DNA of 64,000 nt from Thalassospira profundimaris WP0211 (lineage in GTDB: Bacteria; Pseudomonadota; Alphaproteobacteria; Rhodospirillales; Thalassospiraceae). Within the stretch, counting starts at the first letter, position 1, and each line of letters begins with the position of its first letter. Below are positions 46,620 to 54,140 of this stretch, piece after piece. The notes under the pieces were generated by a model. It saw only the letters and a list, made by a program, of their open reading frames with translations. It did no database searches and was not told where the DNA came from. Location: contig NZ_AMRN01000006.1 of NCBI RefSeq assembly GCF_000300275.1, positions 1 to 64,000 on the forward strand, given 5' to 3'. A program made the translations under genes and the position numbers.

Positions 46620-48212
46620 ATGAAAAGAACAATTGCAGGGCTGCTGTCGGCCTGCACCATGCTGAGCGTTGGTGCCGGAAGCGCGTTGGCCGATTATGAT
46701 TTGCGTCTGATCCATACCAATGACGTTCATGACCGCGTTGAATCGGTCACAAAATACAATAATACCTGCAGTGCAGAGGACGATGCCGAAGGCAAATGCT
46801 TTGGCGGTTATGGCCGTCTTGCAACAGCCATTCGTGACGCCCGTGCCGAAGGCGGCAACGTTCTGGTTGTCGATGCAGGTGATCAGTTCCAGGGATCCCT
46901 TTACTATTCGACCTACAAGGGTTCGCTGACGGCTGAGCTGATGAACCTTGTTGATTATGATGCAATGGCGGTTGGCAACCATGAATTTGATGATGGCCCG
47001 GACGTCCTGGCAAGCTTCATCAAGAAAAGCCTTACCCCCATTTTGTCGGCCAACATCGAAGCCACCACGGATGGTCTGAACGAACTTATCAAACCTGAAA
47101 CCATCATCACGGTTGGCGGTGAACGCATTGGTATCGTCGGGCTGACAACGCCGGAAACGGCCGACATTTCAAGTGCTGGTCCGAACGTCAAGTTCAACGA
47201 CCTTGCGCAATCACTGCAAAGCTCAGTCGATCGCTTGACCGCCCAGGGTATCAACAAAATTGTCGCTCTCAGCCATTCGGGCTCATACGCCGATTTTGAG
47301 TATGTCAGCGATGTGACTGGTGTTGACGTGATTGTCGGCGGTCATGACCATCTTCTGTTTTCCAACAGTGATGACAAGGCATCCCATCCCTACCCGGTCG
47401 TCAAAAATGGTGCCGATGGCAAACCTGTTCTGATCGTCCAGGCATATGCCTACAGCCGTTACCTTGGCGACCTGAACGTCACATTTGATGATGCCGGTGT
47501 GGCAACCGCATGGTCGGGTGATCCGATTGCGCTTGATGCAAGCATTAAACCGGCCGAGGACGTTCTTGCCGTTATCGCAGAGGCCAGCGGTCAGGTTGAT
47601 GCCGTTCGCACACTTGAAGTTGGCAGCTTCACGGCACCTGCAGATGGATCGCGCGAAATCTGCCGCAAGATGGAATGTTCCATGGGTTCGTTGGTTGCCG
47701 ATGCCATGCTCTGGAAAGCTGGCGATGACTATCAGATCGCCATTCAGAACGGCGGCGGTGTGCGTGCAAGCATCGATGAAGGCACTGTTACCATGGGTGA
47801 AGTCCTGACGGTTCTTCCGTTCCAGAACGCCTTGGCAACCTTCAAGCTTTCCGGTGCGGATATCGTTGCGTCGCTTGAACATGGTGTATCGCTTGTCGAG
47901 GAAGGCAAAGGCCAGTTTCCGCAGGTTGCGGGCCTGAAATTTGACCTTGATCTTTCGCAACCTGCCGGATCGCGTGTTTCAAACGTCATGGTTGCCGAGG
48001 GCAATGGCTTCGTGCCGATCGAGGCCGGCAAAATGTATGGCGTTGTTTCCAACGACTTTATGCGCAATGGCGGTGATGGCTACGCCCTGTTCCGGGATAA
48101 TGCCACCGATGTCTATGACTTCGGACCGAACCTTGAACAGGCTGTTGCCGACTATATTGGGCTTAACTCCCCAATGACCCCGACGACCAAGGGTCGCATC
48201 AACCTGAAATAA
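46620..48212 (+). CDS. Secreted 5'-nucleotidase (UshA-like)
   Basis: A 530-residue periplasmic nucleotidase. Signal peptide 1-24 (ending ALA). The metallophosphatase domain (about 25-270) shows LIHTNDVHD, DAGDQFQGSLYY, GNHEFDDGPD, and GGHDHLLF. The C-terminal nucleotidase domain (about 350-520) has IQNGGGVRASI and NDFMRNGGDGY for base binding. It removes phosphate from extracellular nucleotides. It diverges from the nucleoside uptake operon. GGAGAACAGGA precedes the ATG. A terminator follows. Confidence 0.93.
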   Translation: MKRTIAGLLSACTMLSVGAGSALADYDLRLIHTNDVHDRVESVTKYNNTCSAEDDAEGKCFGGYGRLATAIRDARAEGGNVLVVDAGDQFQGSLYYSTYKGSLTAELMNLVDYDAMAVGNHEFDDGPDVLASFIKKSLTPILSANIEATTDGLNELIKPETIITVGGERIGIVGLTTPETADISSAGPNVKFNDLAQSLQSSVDRLTAQGINKIVALSHSGSYADFEYVSDVTGVDVIVGGHDHLLFSNSDDKASHPYPVVKNGADGKPVLIVQAYAYSRYLGDLNVTFDDAGVATAWSGDPIALDASIKPAEDVLAVIAEASGQVDAVRTLEVGSFTAPADGSREICRKMECSMGSLVADAMLWKAGDDYQIAIQNGGGVRASIDEGTVTMGEVLTVLPFQNALATFKLSGADIVASLEHGVSLVEEGKGQFPQVAGLKFDLDLSQPAGSRVSNVMVAEGNGFVPIEAGKMYGVVSNDFMRNGGDGYALFRDNATDVYDFGPNLEQAVADYIGLNSPMTPTTKGRINLK

Positions 48213-48240
48213 ACAGGTTTTCTGCGTGATCAAGCGACCG

Positions 48241-48270
48241 AAAGGCAGTCCGTATCGGACTGCCTTTTTT
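48241..48270 (+). terminator. Terminator after the 5'-nucleotidase gene
   Basis: AAAGGCAGTCCG (48241-48252) pairs with CGGACTGCCTTT (48256-48267) over a three-base loop, followed by TTT. Confidence 0.9.
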
Positions 48271-48370
48271 GTTTTCCTTGCCTTCATGCGCGCTTGAGGC
48301 TTATCAACATCGCTTACAGCACATGACCGTCACCTGCGTGACGTCCCACGACAAAGAGCACCCGTTCTCT

Positions 48371-49318
48371 ATGACGCCTAATGCCAACATTCTTTGCTTT
48401 GGTGCCGCCCATTTCGACCGCACCCTGCAATGTACCGAGACTTTTGTTCCCGCTGCCTCGAACCCGGTTCGGACATTGCATCGCAAACCTGGCGGTGTCA
48501 GCCGCAACATTGCGGTGCATCTTCGGCTTCTGGGCAATAATGTCGCGATGCTGGGCGCTGTCGGGGATGACGGTGATGGCGATCAGGTGATCGAGGCGCT
48601 GTCCGAACTTGGGATCGATACCCGCCATCTGATGAAGATCACTGGCATGGCAACGGCCGGTTACACGGCCCTTCTTGATGAAACCGGCGAACTTGCGCTC
48701 GGCATGATGAATGCCGAGGTCTATGACCTGCTGACCATTGATCGCCTTGAACCGCATCTGGCAAACCTTCTGGCACGGCCCTGGTGGTTGGTTGATGCGA
48801 ACCTGCCAACCGAGAGCATCATGTGGCTTGCCGAAAACAAACAGACGACAAAATTGTGCGCAGCTACCGTTTCGCCCAGCAAGGCAGTACGGTTCAAGCC
48901 GGTACTTGATAAGCTGGACCTGCTGATTGCCAACCGTGCAGAAACACGCATCCTGACGGGTATCGAGATCAACGATCTTGCGCAGGCGAAAGTCGCGGTC
49001 GAGCTTTTGCGCGGCAAGGGTATCCCAGATGTCGTGATCACGCTTGGTGCCCAAGGGGTTGTCTCCTCGTCGGCATCGGGGACAGCGTTCTGGCATCCGT
49101 TGCCCACCAAGGTCAAAGACGTCAATGGTGCGGGTGATGCCTTCTATTCCGGTTTTCTGTCGGCTTACTCGAAACCGCATACAAGCTTTGACGATGCAAT
49201 GGCATCGGGCCTCGCGATGGCCAGCCTAACGGCAGAAACCGAAGGCACCACTGTTTGGGATCTGACGCTGGACGCAGTCACGGAACGCGCAGCAAAGGCC
49301 GAAAGAAAAGTCCTTTGA
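48371..49318 (+). CDS. PfkB-family kinase, PsuK (pseudouridine kinase)-like
   Basis: A 315-residue PfkB/ribokinase-fold sugar or nucleoside kinase. GGVSRNIAVHLRLLGNNV (about 41-58) holds the substrate loop, and NGAGDAFYSGFL near 254-265 is the catalytic PfkB motif (Asp base). The GGVxRNIA reading and the general pattern are closest to pseudouridine kinase PsuK of E. coli, but no psuG (pseudouridine-5'-phosphate glycosidase) gene is adjacent. Other nucleoside substrates are possible. The start is uncertain; ATG 48323 would add 16 residues. Confidence 0.8.
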   Translation: MTPNANILCFGAAHFDRTLQCTETFVPAASNPVRTLHRKPGGVSRNIAVHLRLLGNNVAMLGAVGDDGDGDQVIEALSELGIDTRHLMKITGMATAGYTALLDETGELALGMMNAEVYDLLTIDRLEPHLANLLARPWWLVDANLPTESIMWLAENKQTTKLCAATVSPSKAVRFKPVLDKLDLLIANRAETRILTGIEINDLAQAKVAVELLRGKGIPDVVITLGAQGVVSSSASGTAFWHPLPTKVKDVNGAGDAFYSGFLSAYSKPHTSFDDAMASGLAMASLTAETEGTTVWDLTLDAVTERAAKAERKVL

Positions 49319-49415
49319 CCCAAAGGGGCCAAACCAAGATCCTGCTTGATGATTGCATGGATCATGCAACGCAGGTAGCTTGTCCTGAATTCAACTTCAA
49401 ACCGGAGCCGATCCG

Positions 49416-49658
49416 ATGCATCCATTTTTCATCTTTGTGAAATGTGAACTTGGCAAAGCCTATGACGTCGCAGCAGCGCTTGTTGAAGAAGTCGAAGGCG
49501 TTTCCGAAGTCTATTCCATCTCCGGCCCATTTGAATTGTTGGTCAAGGTATATATTGATGACGGACAGGATATTGGGCGCTATGTGAATGAATATATCCA
49601 CAAGCTGCCTCATATCAAGGATACGCAGACCATCATTACCTTTAACGCCTTCACCTGA
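49416..49658 (+). CDS. Stand-alone Lrp/AsnC ligand-binding (RAM) domain protein
   Basis: An 80-residue protein consisting only of the RAM/ACT-like sensory domain of Lrp/AsnC regulators: MHPFFIFVKCELGK, VEEVEGVSEVYSISGPFELLVKV near 23-45, YVNEYIHKLPHI near 55-66, and DTQTIITF at the end. There is no DNA-binding part. Such proteins bind amino acids or modulate full-length Lrp partners. It starts 97 bases after the kinase gene and is followed by a terminator. Confidence 0.88.
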   Translation: MHPFFIFVKCELGKAYDVAAALVEEVEGVSEVYSISGPFELLVKVYIDDGQDIGRYVNEYIHKLPHIKDTQTIITFNAFT

Positions 49659-49693
49659 GGGCAAAACGGCCGACAAACAAGCTTGCAGAACCA

Positions 49694-49724
49694 AAAGCGG
49701 CGCCAGTCAGGCGCCGCTTTCTTT
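49694..49724 (+). terminator. Terminator after the RAM-domain gene
   Basis: AAAGCGGCGCC (49694-49704) pairs with GGCGCCGCTTT (49710-49720), followed by CTTTC. Confidence 0.8.
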
Positions 49725-49747
49725 CTGTCGGATTCAGGCAACGCCAC

Positions 49748-50218
49748 TTAGTTTCTGGCAACATCCCGGATCACATCAAGAATGATCTCGGTCCCCTTTT
49801 CGATCAGCACAACATCGTCGCCAACGATCTGACGCAGCGCACCGTCCGTGCGCGCAGGAAGTCTTGAAATCAGGTTATCGGGCAAATCGCGTTTGGCAAT
49901 GCCGGGTGGCAACGTGCCGCCGCGCTCAAGCTTCATGGCAATACCGGGCGGCAAGCCTTTGTTGCCTTTTCCCTTGTTACCCTTGTCTTTTTTGTCGCTA
50001 TCTTGGTCAGATTGCCCGGTCGCAATATCAAGTACATCGCGAATAATGCGCCGTTCTTCATCACTGAAAATACCACCACCTTGGGCAAGTTCGACGACGG
50101 TGTGATGATGTTCCTGATTAGCCGGATGTGACTGTACAGGTGCTGTCAGGGCAAGACTGGAACCGACAAGAACAAAACCGGTCGTAAATACTTTGACCCA
50201 GCTGGTTGTGAACGGCAT
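49748..50218 (-). CDS. Secreted CigR-like (RcnB-related) protein
   Basis: A 156-residue secreted protein. Signal peptide about 1-30 (hydrophobic core near VFTTGFVLVGSSLALTA). The mature part begins with a histidine cluster (EHHHTVV), followed by a basic, Gly-Asn-Lys rich stretch (about 78-88, KDKGNKGKGNKG). Two LPPGIA motifs follow (LPPGIAMKLERGGTLPPGIAKR, split across about 90-111). This paired motif is the hallmark of the CigR family. CigR is known as an anti-virulence factor in Salmonella, but its role in marine bacteria is unknown. AGAGG lies six bases before the ATG; an alternative start is 15 bases upstream. Confidence 0.75.
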   Translation of the reverse strand: MPFTTSWVKVFTTGFVLVGSSLALTAPVQSHPANQEHHHTVVELAQGGGIFSDEERRIIRDVLDIATGQSDQDSDKKDKGNKGKGNKGLPPGIAMKLERGGTLPPGIAKRDLPDNLISRLPARTDGALRQIVGDDVVLIEKGTEIILDVIRDVARN

Positions 50219-50571
50219 GGCGACCTCTGTCATCGTGAAAAATATCCAAACTCATGTGGGGACTTTGCCCAAAATTGCGACAAGCCCAGTAAGGATAACG
50301 TTTCACCCGCTACCTTTATGCCATACAGCAGAGAATATTTTTCTGGATTGTTCGTAACGCAGAGCGCGGCAATACCAAATGACGCATTTGACCTTGTCAT
50401 CAATACGCCTTGGGCTTTTCAATACGCGATGATGTTCGACCGAAAACACTGGTCGGTTTAACGCTACCATATTGTTTTCATAGACAGTTCATTATGTGAT
50501 ACAAATCACTCTATCATAACGAAAAGCGACGGCAACCAAGTTTCATTAGAACAACAGAATTAATTTCCAAT
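50219..50571. other. Intergenic region upstream of olsB
   Basis: About 350 bases without a gene I can support, AT-rich on the right. Between two divergent genes, so it holds both promoters. One regulatory dyad is listed separately at 50495-50510. Confidence 0.5.
50495..50510. promoter_or_regulatory. CRP/FNR-type dyad upstream of olsB
   Basis: TGTGA-TACAAA-TCACT, which matches the CRP consensus TGTGA-N6-TCACA at nine of ten half-site positions. It is about 60 bases upstream of the olsB ATG, a reasonable position for activation or repression. Functional evidence is lacking. Confidence 0.4.
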
Positions 50572-51351
50572 ATGGCATCCGGTAGATTTTCTGTTCATCT
50601 GGCCAAGACCAAACAAGACCTGAAAGCGGCGCAAGAACTTCGTTTTGAGGTCTTCTTTGGCGAGTTTCACGCCAAAGCCATGACCGAGCAACACTCGGCC
50701 GGCCTTGATAGCGATAAATTCGACGCGTTCTGCGAACACTTGCTGGTCGTGGATAATGAAAATGACAAGAAAGTCATCGCCACCACCAGATTGCTGCTTT
50801 CGCAACAAAAACCCGCAGATCTCTCATACATCGCGCAGGAAGAGTTCTCTATTCCCCTGCTTGGCGCTGTGAAAGACAACTGCATGGAAGTCGGCCGATC
50901 CTGTGTTCACAAGGACTATCGCGATGGCAAAGCCATTCAGCTTCTGTGGCGCGGTATCACCAAGCTGATTTTCAATCATGACATTCGCTATCTGTTCGGC
51001 TGCGCAAGCTTCCATGCGACCGATATCGACAAGATCGCCTACGAACTGTCATACCTGCATCACTACCGATTGGATGATGAACCGCATATTGCACGCGCAC
51101 TCGATTATCAGTCGATGGAACGCATCGCAAAAGACGACATTGATCCGGACGAGGCCCTTGCGAAATTACCCCCCCTGATCAAAGCCTACTTGTCGCTGGG
51201 TGGCGTTGTTGGCGATGGCGTCGCACTTGATCCCGATTTCAAGACGCTTGATGTATTGATTACGGTCGATGTCGCCAAGGTCCCAGATCAATACTATAGA
51301 TTCTATAAAAAGCAGGCTGATCGCCTTGATCTCACACCTCTAAACGCGTGA
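50572..51351 (+). CDS. olsB: L-ornithine N(alpha)-acyltransferase OlsB
   Basis: A 259-residue GNAT-fold acyltransferase that attaches a 3-hydroxyacyl chain from ACP to the amino group of ornithine, forming lyso-ornithine lipid. Family marks: AAQELRFEVFFGEF (about 18-31), CEHLLVVDN near 54-62, CMEVGRSCVHKDYRDG near 104-119, and LFGCASFHATD (about 140-150). It overlaps the following olsA by four bases (GTGA), so the pair is co-translated. It fits OlsB better than a haemolysin. Confidence 0.92.
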   Translation: MASGRFSVHLAKTKQDLKAAQELRFEVFFGEFHAKAMTEQHSAGLDSDKFDAFCEHLLVVDNENDKKVIATTRLLLSQQKPADLSYIAQEEFSIPLLGAVKDNCMEVGRSCVHKDYRDGKAIQLLWRGITKLIFNHDIRYLFGCASFHATDIDKIAYELSYLHHYRLDDEPHIARALDYQSMERIAKDDIDPDEALAKLPPLIKAYLSLGGVVGDGVALDPDFKTLDVLITVDVAKVPDQYYRFYKKQADRLDLTPLNA

Positions 51352-52229
51352 GTGCGATTACTGTTAAAAGAAACATCCGTGACGTCAAACAAGGGTTTTC
51401 AAGCGCTTTGGACCAGATGGCAACACCCCACATCACTGCACCGATCACACCAGCACAGCACGTGAAAGCAGGGCTAAAATTCACGACGCTGATGGTCTGG
51501 CTGTTTGCGATGCTGATCCCCTTCCTGATCCTTGAAGGTCTCAAGCTCCGGGCCAGTTCACATATTGTCCGCATCTGGCATCTTGGTGCCCGCAAGATCA
51601 CCGGCATCAAGGTCGAAGTCACCGGATCGCCAAGCGAAACCCTTCCTTTGCTGCTGTTGGGGAACCATACGTCTTACCTCGACATTCCGGTGATCAATGC
51701 GCTGTTCACCGTAAATTTCATCGCCAAGTCCGAAGTTCGCGGCTGGCCCGGCATCGGGTTCCTTGCGCGCTGTTGCCAAACCATTTTTGTTGAGCGCCGG
51801 GCCATCAAGTCGCACGAACAGATCAAGATCCTGCGCGATAAGATCCTCCCCGACCGCAGGCTGGTTCTGTTTGCCGAAGGGACAAGTACGGATGGTACTG
51901 TCGTCCTGCCGTTCAAATCGTCGCTGATGGAATTTGTGTTTGACGAAAAGATCGCTGAAGTTTGCCACGTTCAGCCGATAACAGTTTTATGCCTGAAAGA
52001 CAGCGCGAGTGGATCTTCGCCAGAACCGGAAACGGTTCTTTACCCCTGGTTTGACGACACCACCCTTGCCTTCCATTTCTGGCGCTTCATGGCAACGTCG
52101 GGCTGTACCGTCAAAGTCCATTTCAGTCCAAGCCGTCCGGTATCCGAATTTGATAACCGCAAGGAACTGACCCGATGGGCCCATGCGGGGGTTCAAAACG
52201 GCTATGACATCATCCTGAAAAAGGCTTGA
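51348..52229 (+). CDS. olsA: Lyso-ornithine lipid O-acyltransferase OlsA
   Basis: A 293-residue membrane-associated acyltransferase of the PlsC family that completes ornithine-lipid synthesis. Motif I is NHTSYLD (about 105-111), motif II includes FVERRAI near 144-150, motif III is FAEGTSTDG near 171-179. One membrane segment (about 45-65) is present. The start is GTG, overlapping olsB. Together they make the phosphorus-free lipid common under phosphate limitation. Confidence 0.92.
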   Translation: MSAITVKRNIRDVKQGFSSALDQMATPHITAPITPAQHVKAGLKFTTLMVWLFAMLIPFLILEGLKLRASSHIVRIWHLGARKITGIKVEVTGSPSETLPLLLLGNHTSYLDIPVINALFTVNFIAKSEVRGWPGIGFLARCCQTIFVERRAIKSHEQIKILRDKILPDRRLVLFAEGTSTDGTVVLPFKSSLMEFVFDEKIAEVCHVQPITVLCLKDSASGSSPEPETVLYPWFDDTTLAFHFWRFMATSGCTVKVHFSPSRPVSEFDNRKELTRWAHAGVQNGYDIILKKA

Positions 52230-52237
52230 GGCAAGCC

Positions 52238-53098
52238 TCAAGCCTTTCGCGCACGGGCGTGTGCCCAGTCTTCCTTCATCTGATACCACTTCTTTTCGCC
52301 AATCATCTTGCCGAGATACTGGTCAATGACCTTAAGCTTGAAGATGCTGGCAAGACCCGCCGCACGCGCAGGCCAGGTTTCAGGCAAGGCGCGCAATGTC
52401 AGGCTGATGCCAGCCGTGCTGTATTCGATGAAATGCCACCAGCGGCTGGGGATAAAGATGGTATCGCCCGGCTCCAGAATGCATTCATAGCCGTGAATAT
52501 CTTTAAGCTTCGGATAGCGTTCCAGATCCGGATTCCGAAAATCAATATTGCACGAAACAGTCAGTGGATGCTGATACAGGTGCCGTCCATTTTCGCTTCC
52601 ATACAGGATCACACGTTTGGTGCCGGTCATCTGCGTCAGGAAAACATGGCTGTGATCCAGATCGTAATGAATATCGACATAGGCGTCCTGGCCACCCACA
52701 AACAGGAATGGATGATTTTTCAGGAACGTGACGCCCAGGTCAGGATATGAAAAATCCTCGCGCAGTTGCGGCATATGCTTGAACACATTGAACAAAAACA
52801 TGCGAAGCGGTGTCGGCCCGGCCTGAATAAGATCAAGATATTCGCCAAAGGGCATGCTTTGGGTTGAATCGAGATAGTCGTTGTCCGAGTTCGCAAATGC
52901 CTCGCTATAAAGCGGCACCTCGACATCGCCACAGCCCTGCTTCAGATAGTCATATGACCATTTTTCCAATGCAGGCCAGTTTGCGGCGAAACTGCGCATG
53001 ATGACGGGACGTTTGGGCTTAAGATACTGGTCAATAAACTCTTCTCTGCTCAGATCATCTCGTCGATCAATACTCAGATAGCTTAACTGGCTCGTCAT
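52238..53098 (-). CDS. JmjC/cupin-8 family Fe(II)/2-oxoglutarate oxygenase-like protein
   Basis: A 286-residue protein with a cupin-like JmjC domain (about 25-235). The iron-binding triad is visible: VDIHYDLDHSHVF (His and Asp, about 153-158) and the distal His in SRWWHFIEYS near 220-229. Such enzymes hydroxylate proteins, amino acids or small molecules. The window-side relationship is that it converges on olsBA with an eight-base gap. A role in lipid modification is only a guess. The long upstream frame overlaps the tRNA terminator region, so the ATG at 53098 is used. Confidence 0.82.
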   Translation of the reverse strand: MTSQLSYLSIDRRDDLSREEFIDQYLKPKRPVIMRSFAANWPALEKWSYDYLKQGCGDVEVPLYSEAFANSDNDYLDSTQSMPFGEYLDLIQAGPTPLRMFLFNVFKHMPQLREDFSYPDLGVTFLKNHPFLFVGGQDAYVDIHYDLDHSHVFLTQMTGTKRVILYGSENGRHLYQHPLTVSCNIDFRNPDLERYPKLKDIHGYECILEPGDTIFIPSRWWHFIEYSTAGISLTLRALPETWPARAAGLASIFKLKVIDQYLGKMIGEKKWYQMKEDWAHARARKA

Positions 53099-53355
53099 TC
53101 CGGCCCCGTCTGTTTTCTTGTTTTGCTGCACACCAGAACGCTCAAGCCTTTTTTCTGTTCCACCTTCGGCTTGGAGCTTTTCAGATAGATCATAGGAAAC
53201 AGCCGAAATCAAGCTGGCTGCGCCGGTGGCGTTATGTACTAAACAGTTGTAATTTTTGATCTCTTGCGATGAGCCAACGTGATTTGGGAACCGATCTGGC
53301 CTCGCCAAGATCAATCGCGCCGGCCACGGCCCAAATGCGCAGGCCGGAAACGAAA

Positions 53356-53379
53356 AAAGCACCCTTTTGGGGTGCTTTA
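53356..53379 (-). terminator. Terminator of the tRNA-Ser gene
   Basis: AAAGCACCC (53356-53364) pairs with GGGTGCTTT (53370-53378). The minus strand continues with TTTTTT, downstream of the tRNA. Confidence 0.85.
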
Positions 53380-53384
53380 ATCAA

Positions 53385-53477
53385 TGGCGGGCAAGGAGGG
53401 ATTCGAACCCTCGATAGGGCTTTTGACCCTATACTCCCTTAGCAGGGGAGCGCCTTCAGCCACTCGGCCACTTGCCC
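53385..53477 (-). tRNA. tRNA-Ser (anticodon GCU)
   Basis: A 93-base type II tRNA. The acceptor stem GGGCAAG pairs with CTTGCCC, with discriminator G and an encoded CCA. The anticodon loop contains CTGCTAA, giving anticodon GCT (reads AGC/AGU). The long variable arm, GTATAGGGTCAAAAGCCCTATC, and T-loop GTTCGAATC are typical of tRNA-Ser. Confidence 0.97.
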
Positions 53478-53759
53478 TTTATGTCCTTGGTGTTCCCTGC
53501 GGAACGACGCCTTTCTTAAACATCGCCATGGCGCATGTCAATGCCCGAAACCGGCGTTAAGGTCGTTTTCTTTTTAACAGTCCTGCCAAATAAAACCAGC
53601 AGCTTTTTGCCTGCATTGCTCACTGCATTTCCAGGTTGATTGGGAAAAGAGTCTTCAAACCATCACATGGCTGTCATCGGATAGAAAAAAACAGCTGTCA
53701 TAACGGTGTGGTCGATTGGTTTTTCACCGTCTTTTGACGTAAATGCTAGTTGGAGAAAA

Positions 53760-53981
53760 ATGCGTACGATCTATCAAAGCACGGATGATCTCGGTCATAC
53801 CCTTCGCGCCCTCAAGATGACCAAGGAAGGTCATAACGACCCTGTTTACATGGGGCTGGTCATTCAGGACCGAGAAGTCCTGTTCCGCACCCGCGAAAAC
53901 AGTTCACGCGATTTCGTTTTGCAGAAGATCAAGGAATTCGTCGCAGGCAACGCGACAAGTTTGGTATCCCAACCGGCCTGA
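53760..53981 (+). CDS. Small protein of unknown function
   Basis: A 73-residue soluble protein that I do not recognise. It has a mixed beta/alpha pattern, with the sequence PVYMGLVIQDREVLFRTREN near 31-50 resembling a short beta meander and a C-terminal helix (FVLQKIKEFV). GGAG lies five bases before the ATG, and a strong terminator overlaps the stop, so it is probably a genuine gene. Confidence 0.6.
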   Translation: MRTIYQSTDDLGHTLRALKMTKEGHNDPVYMGLVIQDREVLFRTRENSSRDFVLQKIKEFVAGNATSLVSQPA

Positions 53982-53996
53982 TGGCCGGTTTTTTTT
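53971..53996 (+). terminator. Terminator overlapping the end of the small gene
   Basis: AACCGGCC (53971-53978) pairs with GGCCGGTT (53983-53990), followed by TTTTTT. It spans the stop codon of the 73-residue gene. Confidence 0.85.
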
Positions 53997-54009
53997 ATTG
54001 CCTTTACGC

Positions 54010-54138
54010 ACGCACCTAGCTCGTTCTCGTCCATCCCGAACGGCTCGGGGTGCAAGCGATTTCAGTCGCGCCGGGGCGACGATCCCCGTTCGCCCTGCAA
54101 CTTCACCGCCGGTCGTCTTGACCGGCGGTTTCTTTTGG
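54010..54138 (+). ncRNA. Possible structured small RNA
   Basis: This region lies between two terminators and holds no gene. It can fold: GCGA (54056-54059) pairs with TCGC (54066-54069), and CGAACGG (54037-54043) pairs over distance with CCGTTCG (54086-54092). It ends in a strong stem, ACCGCCGGTC (54105-54114) with GACCGGCGGT (54120-54129), followed by TTCTTTT on the plus strand. That terminator fits no protein gene on its strand. I cannot name a family, and no promoter is clear. Confidence 0.3.
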
Positions 54139-54140
54139 TT

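Noticed and set aside
46353-46982. A 209-codon frame on the minus strand across the 5'-nucleotidase start.
   Set aside because: It overlaps the strong nucleotidase gene on the other strand, has no domain similarity and no ribosome site.
54010-54060. A CCATCCCGAAC stretch reminiscent of 5S rRNA.
   Set aside because: The flanking sequence lacks the rest of 5S rRNA, so the resemblance is coincidental.
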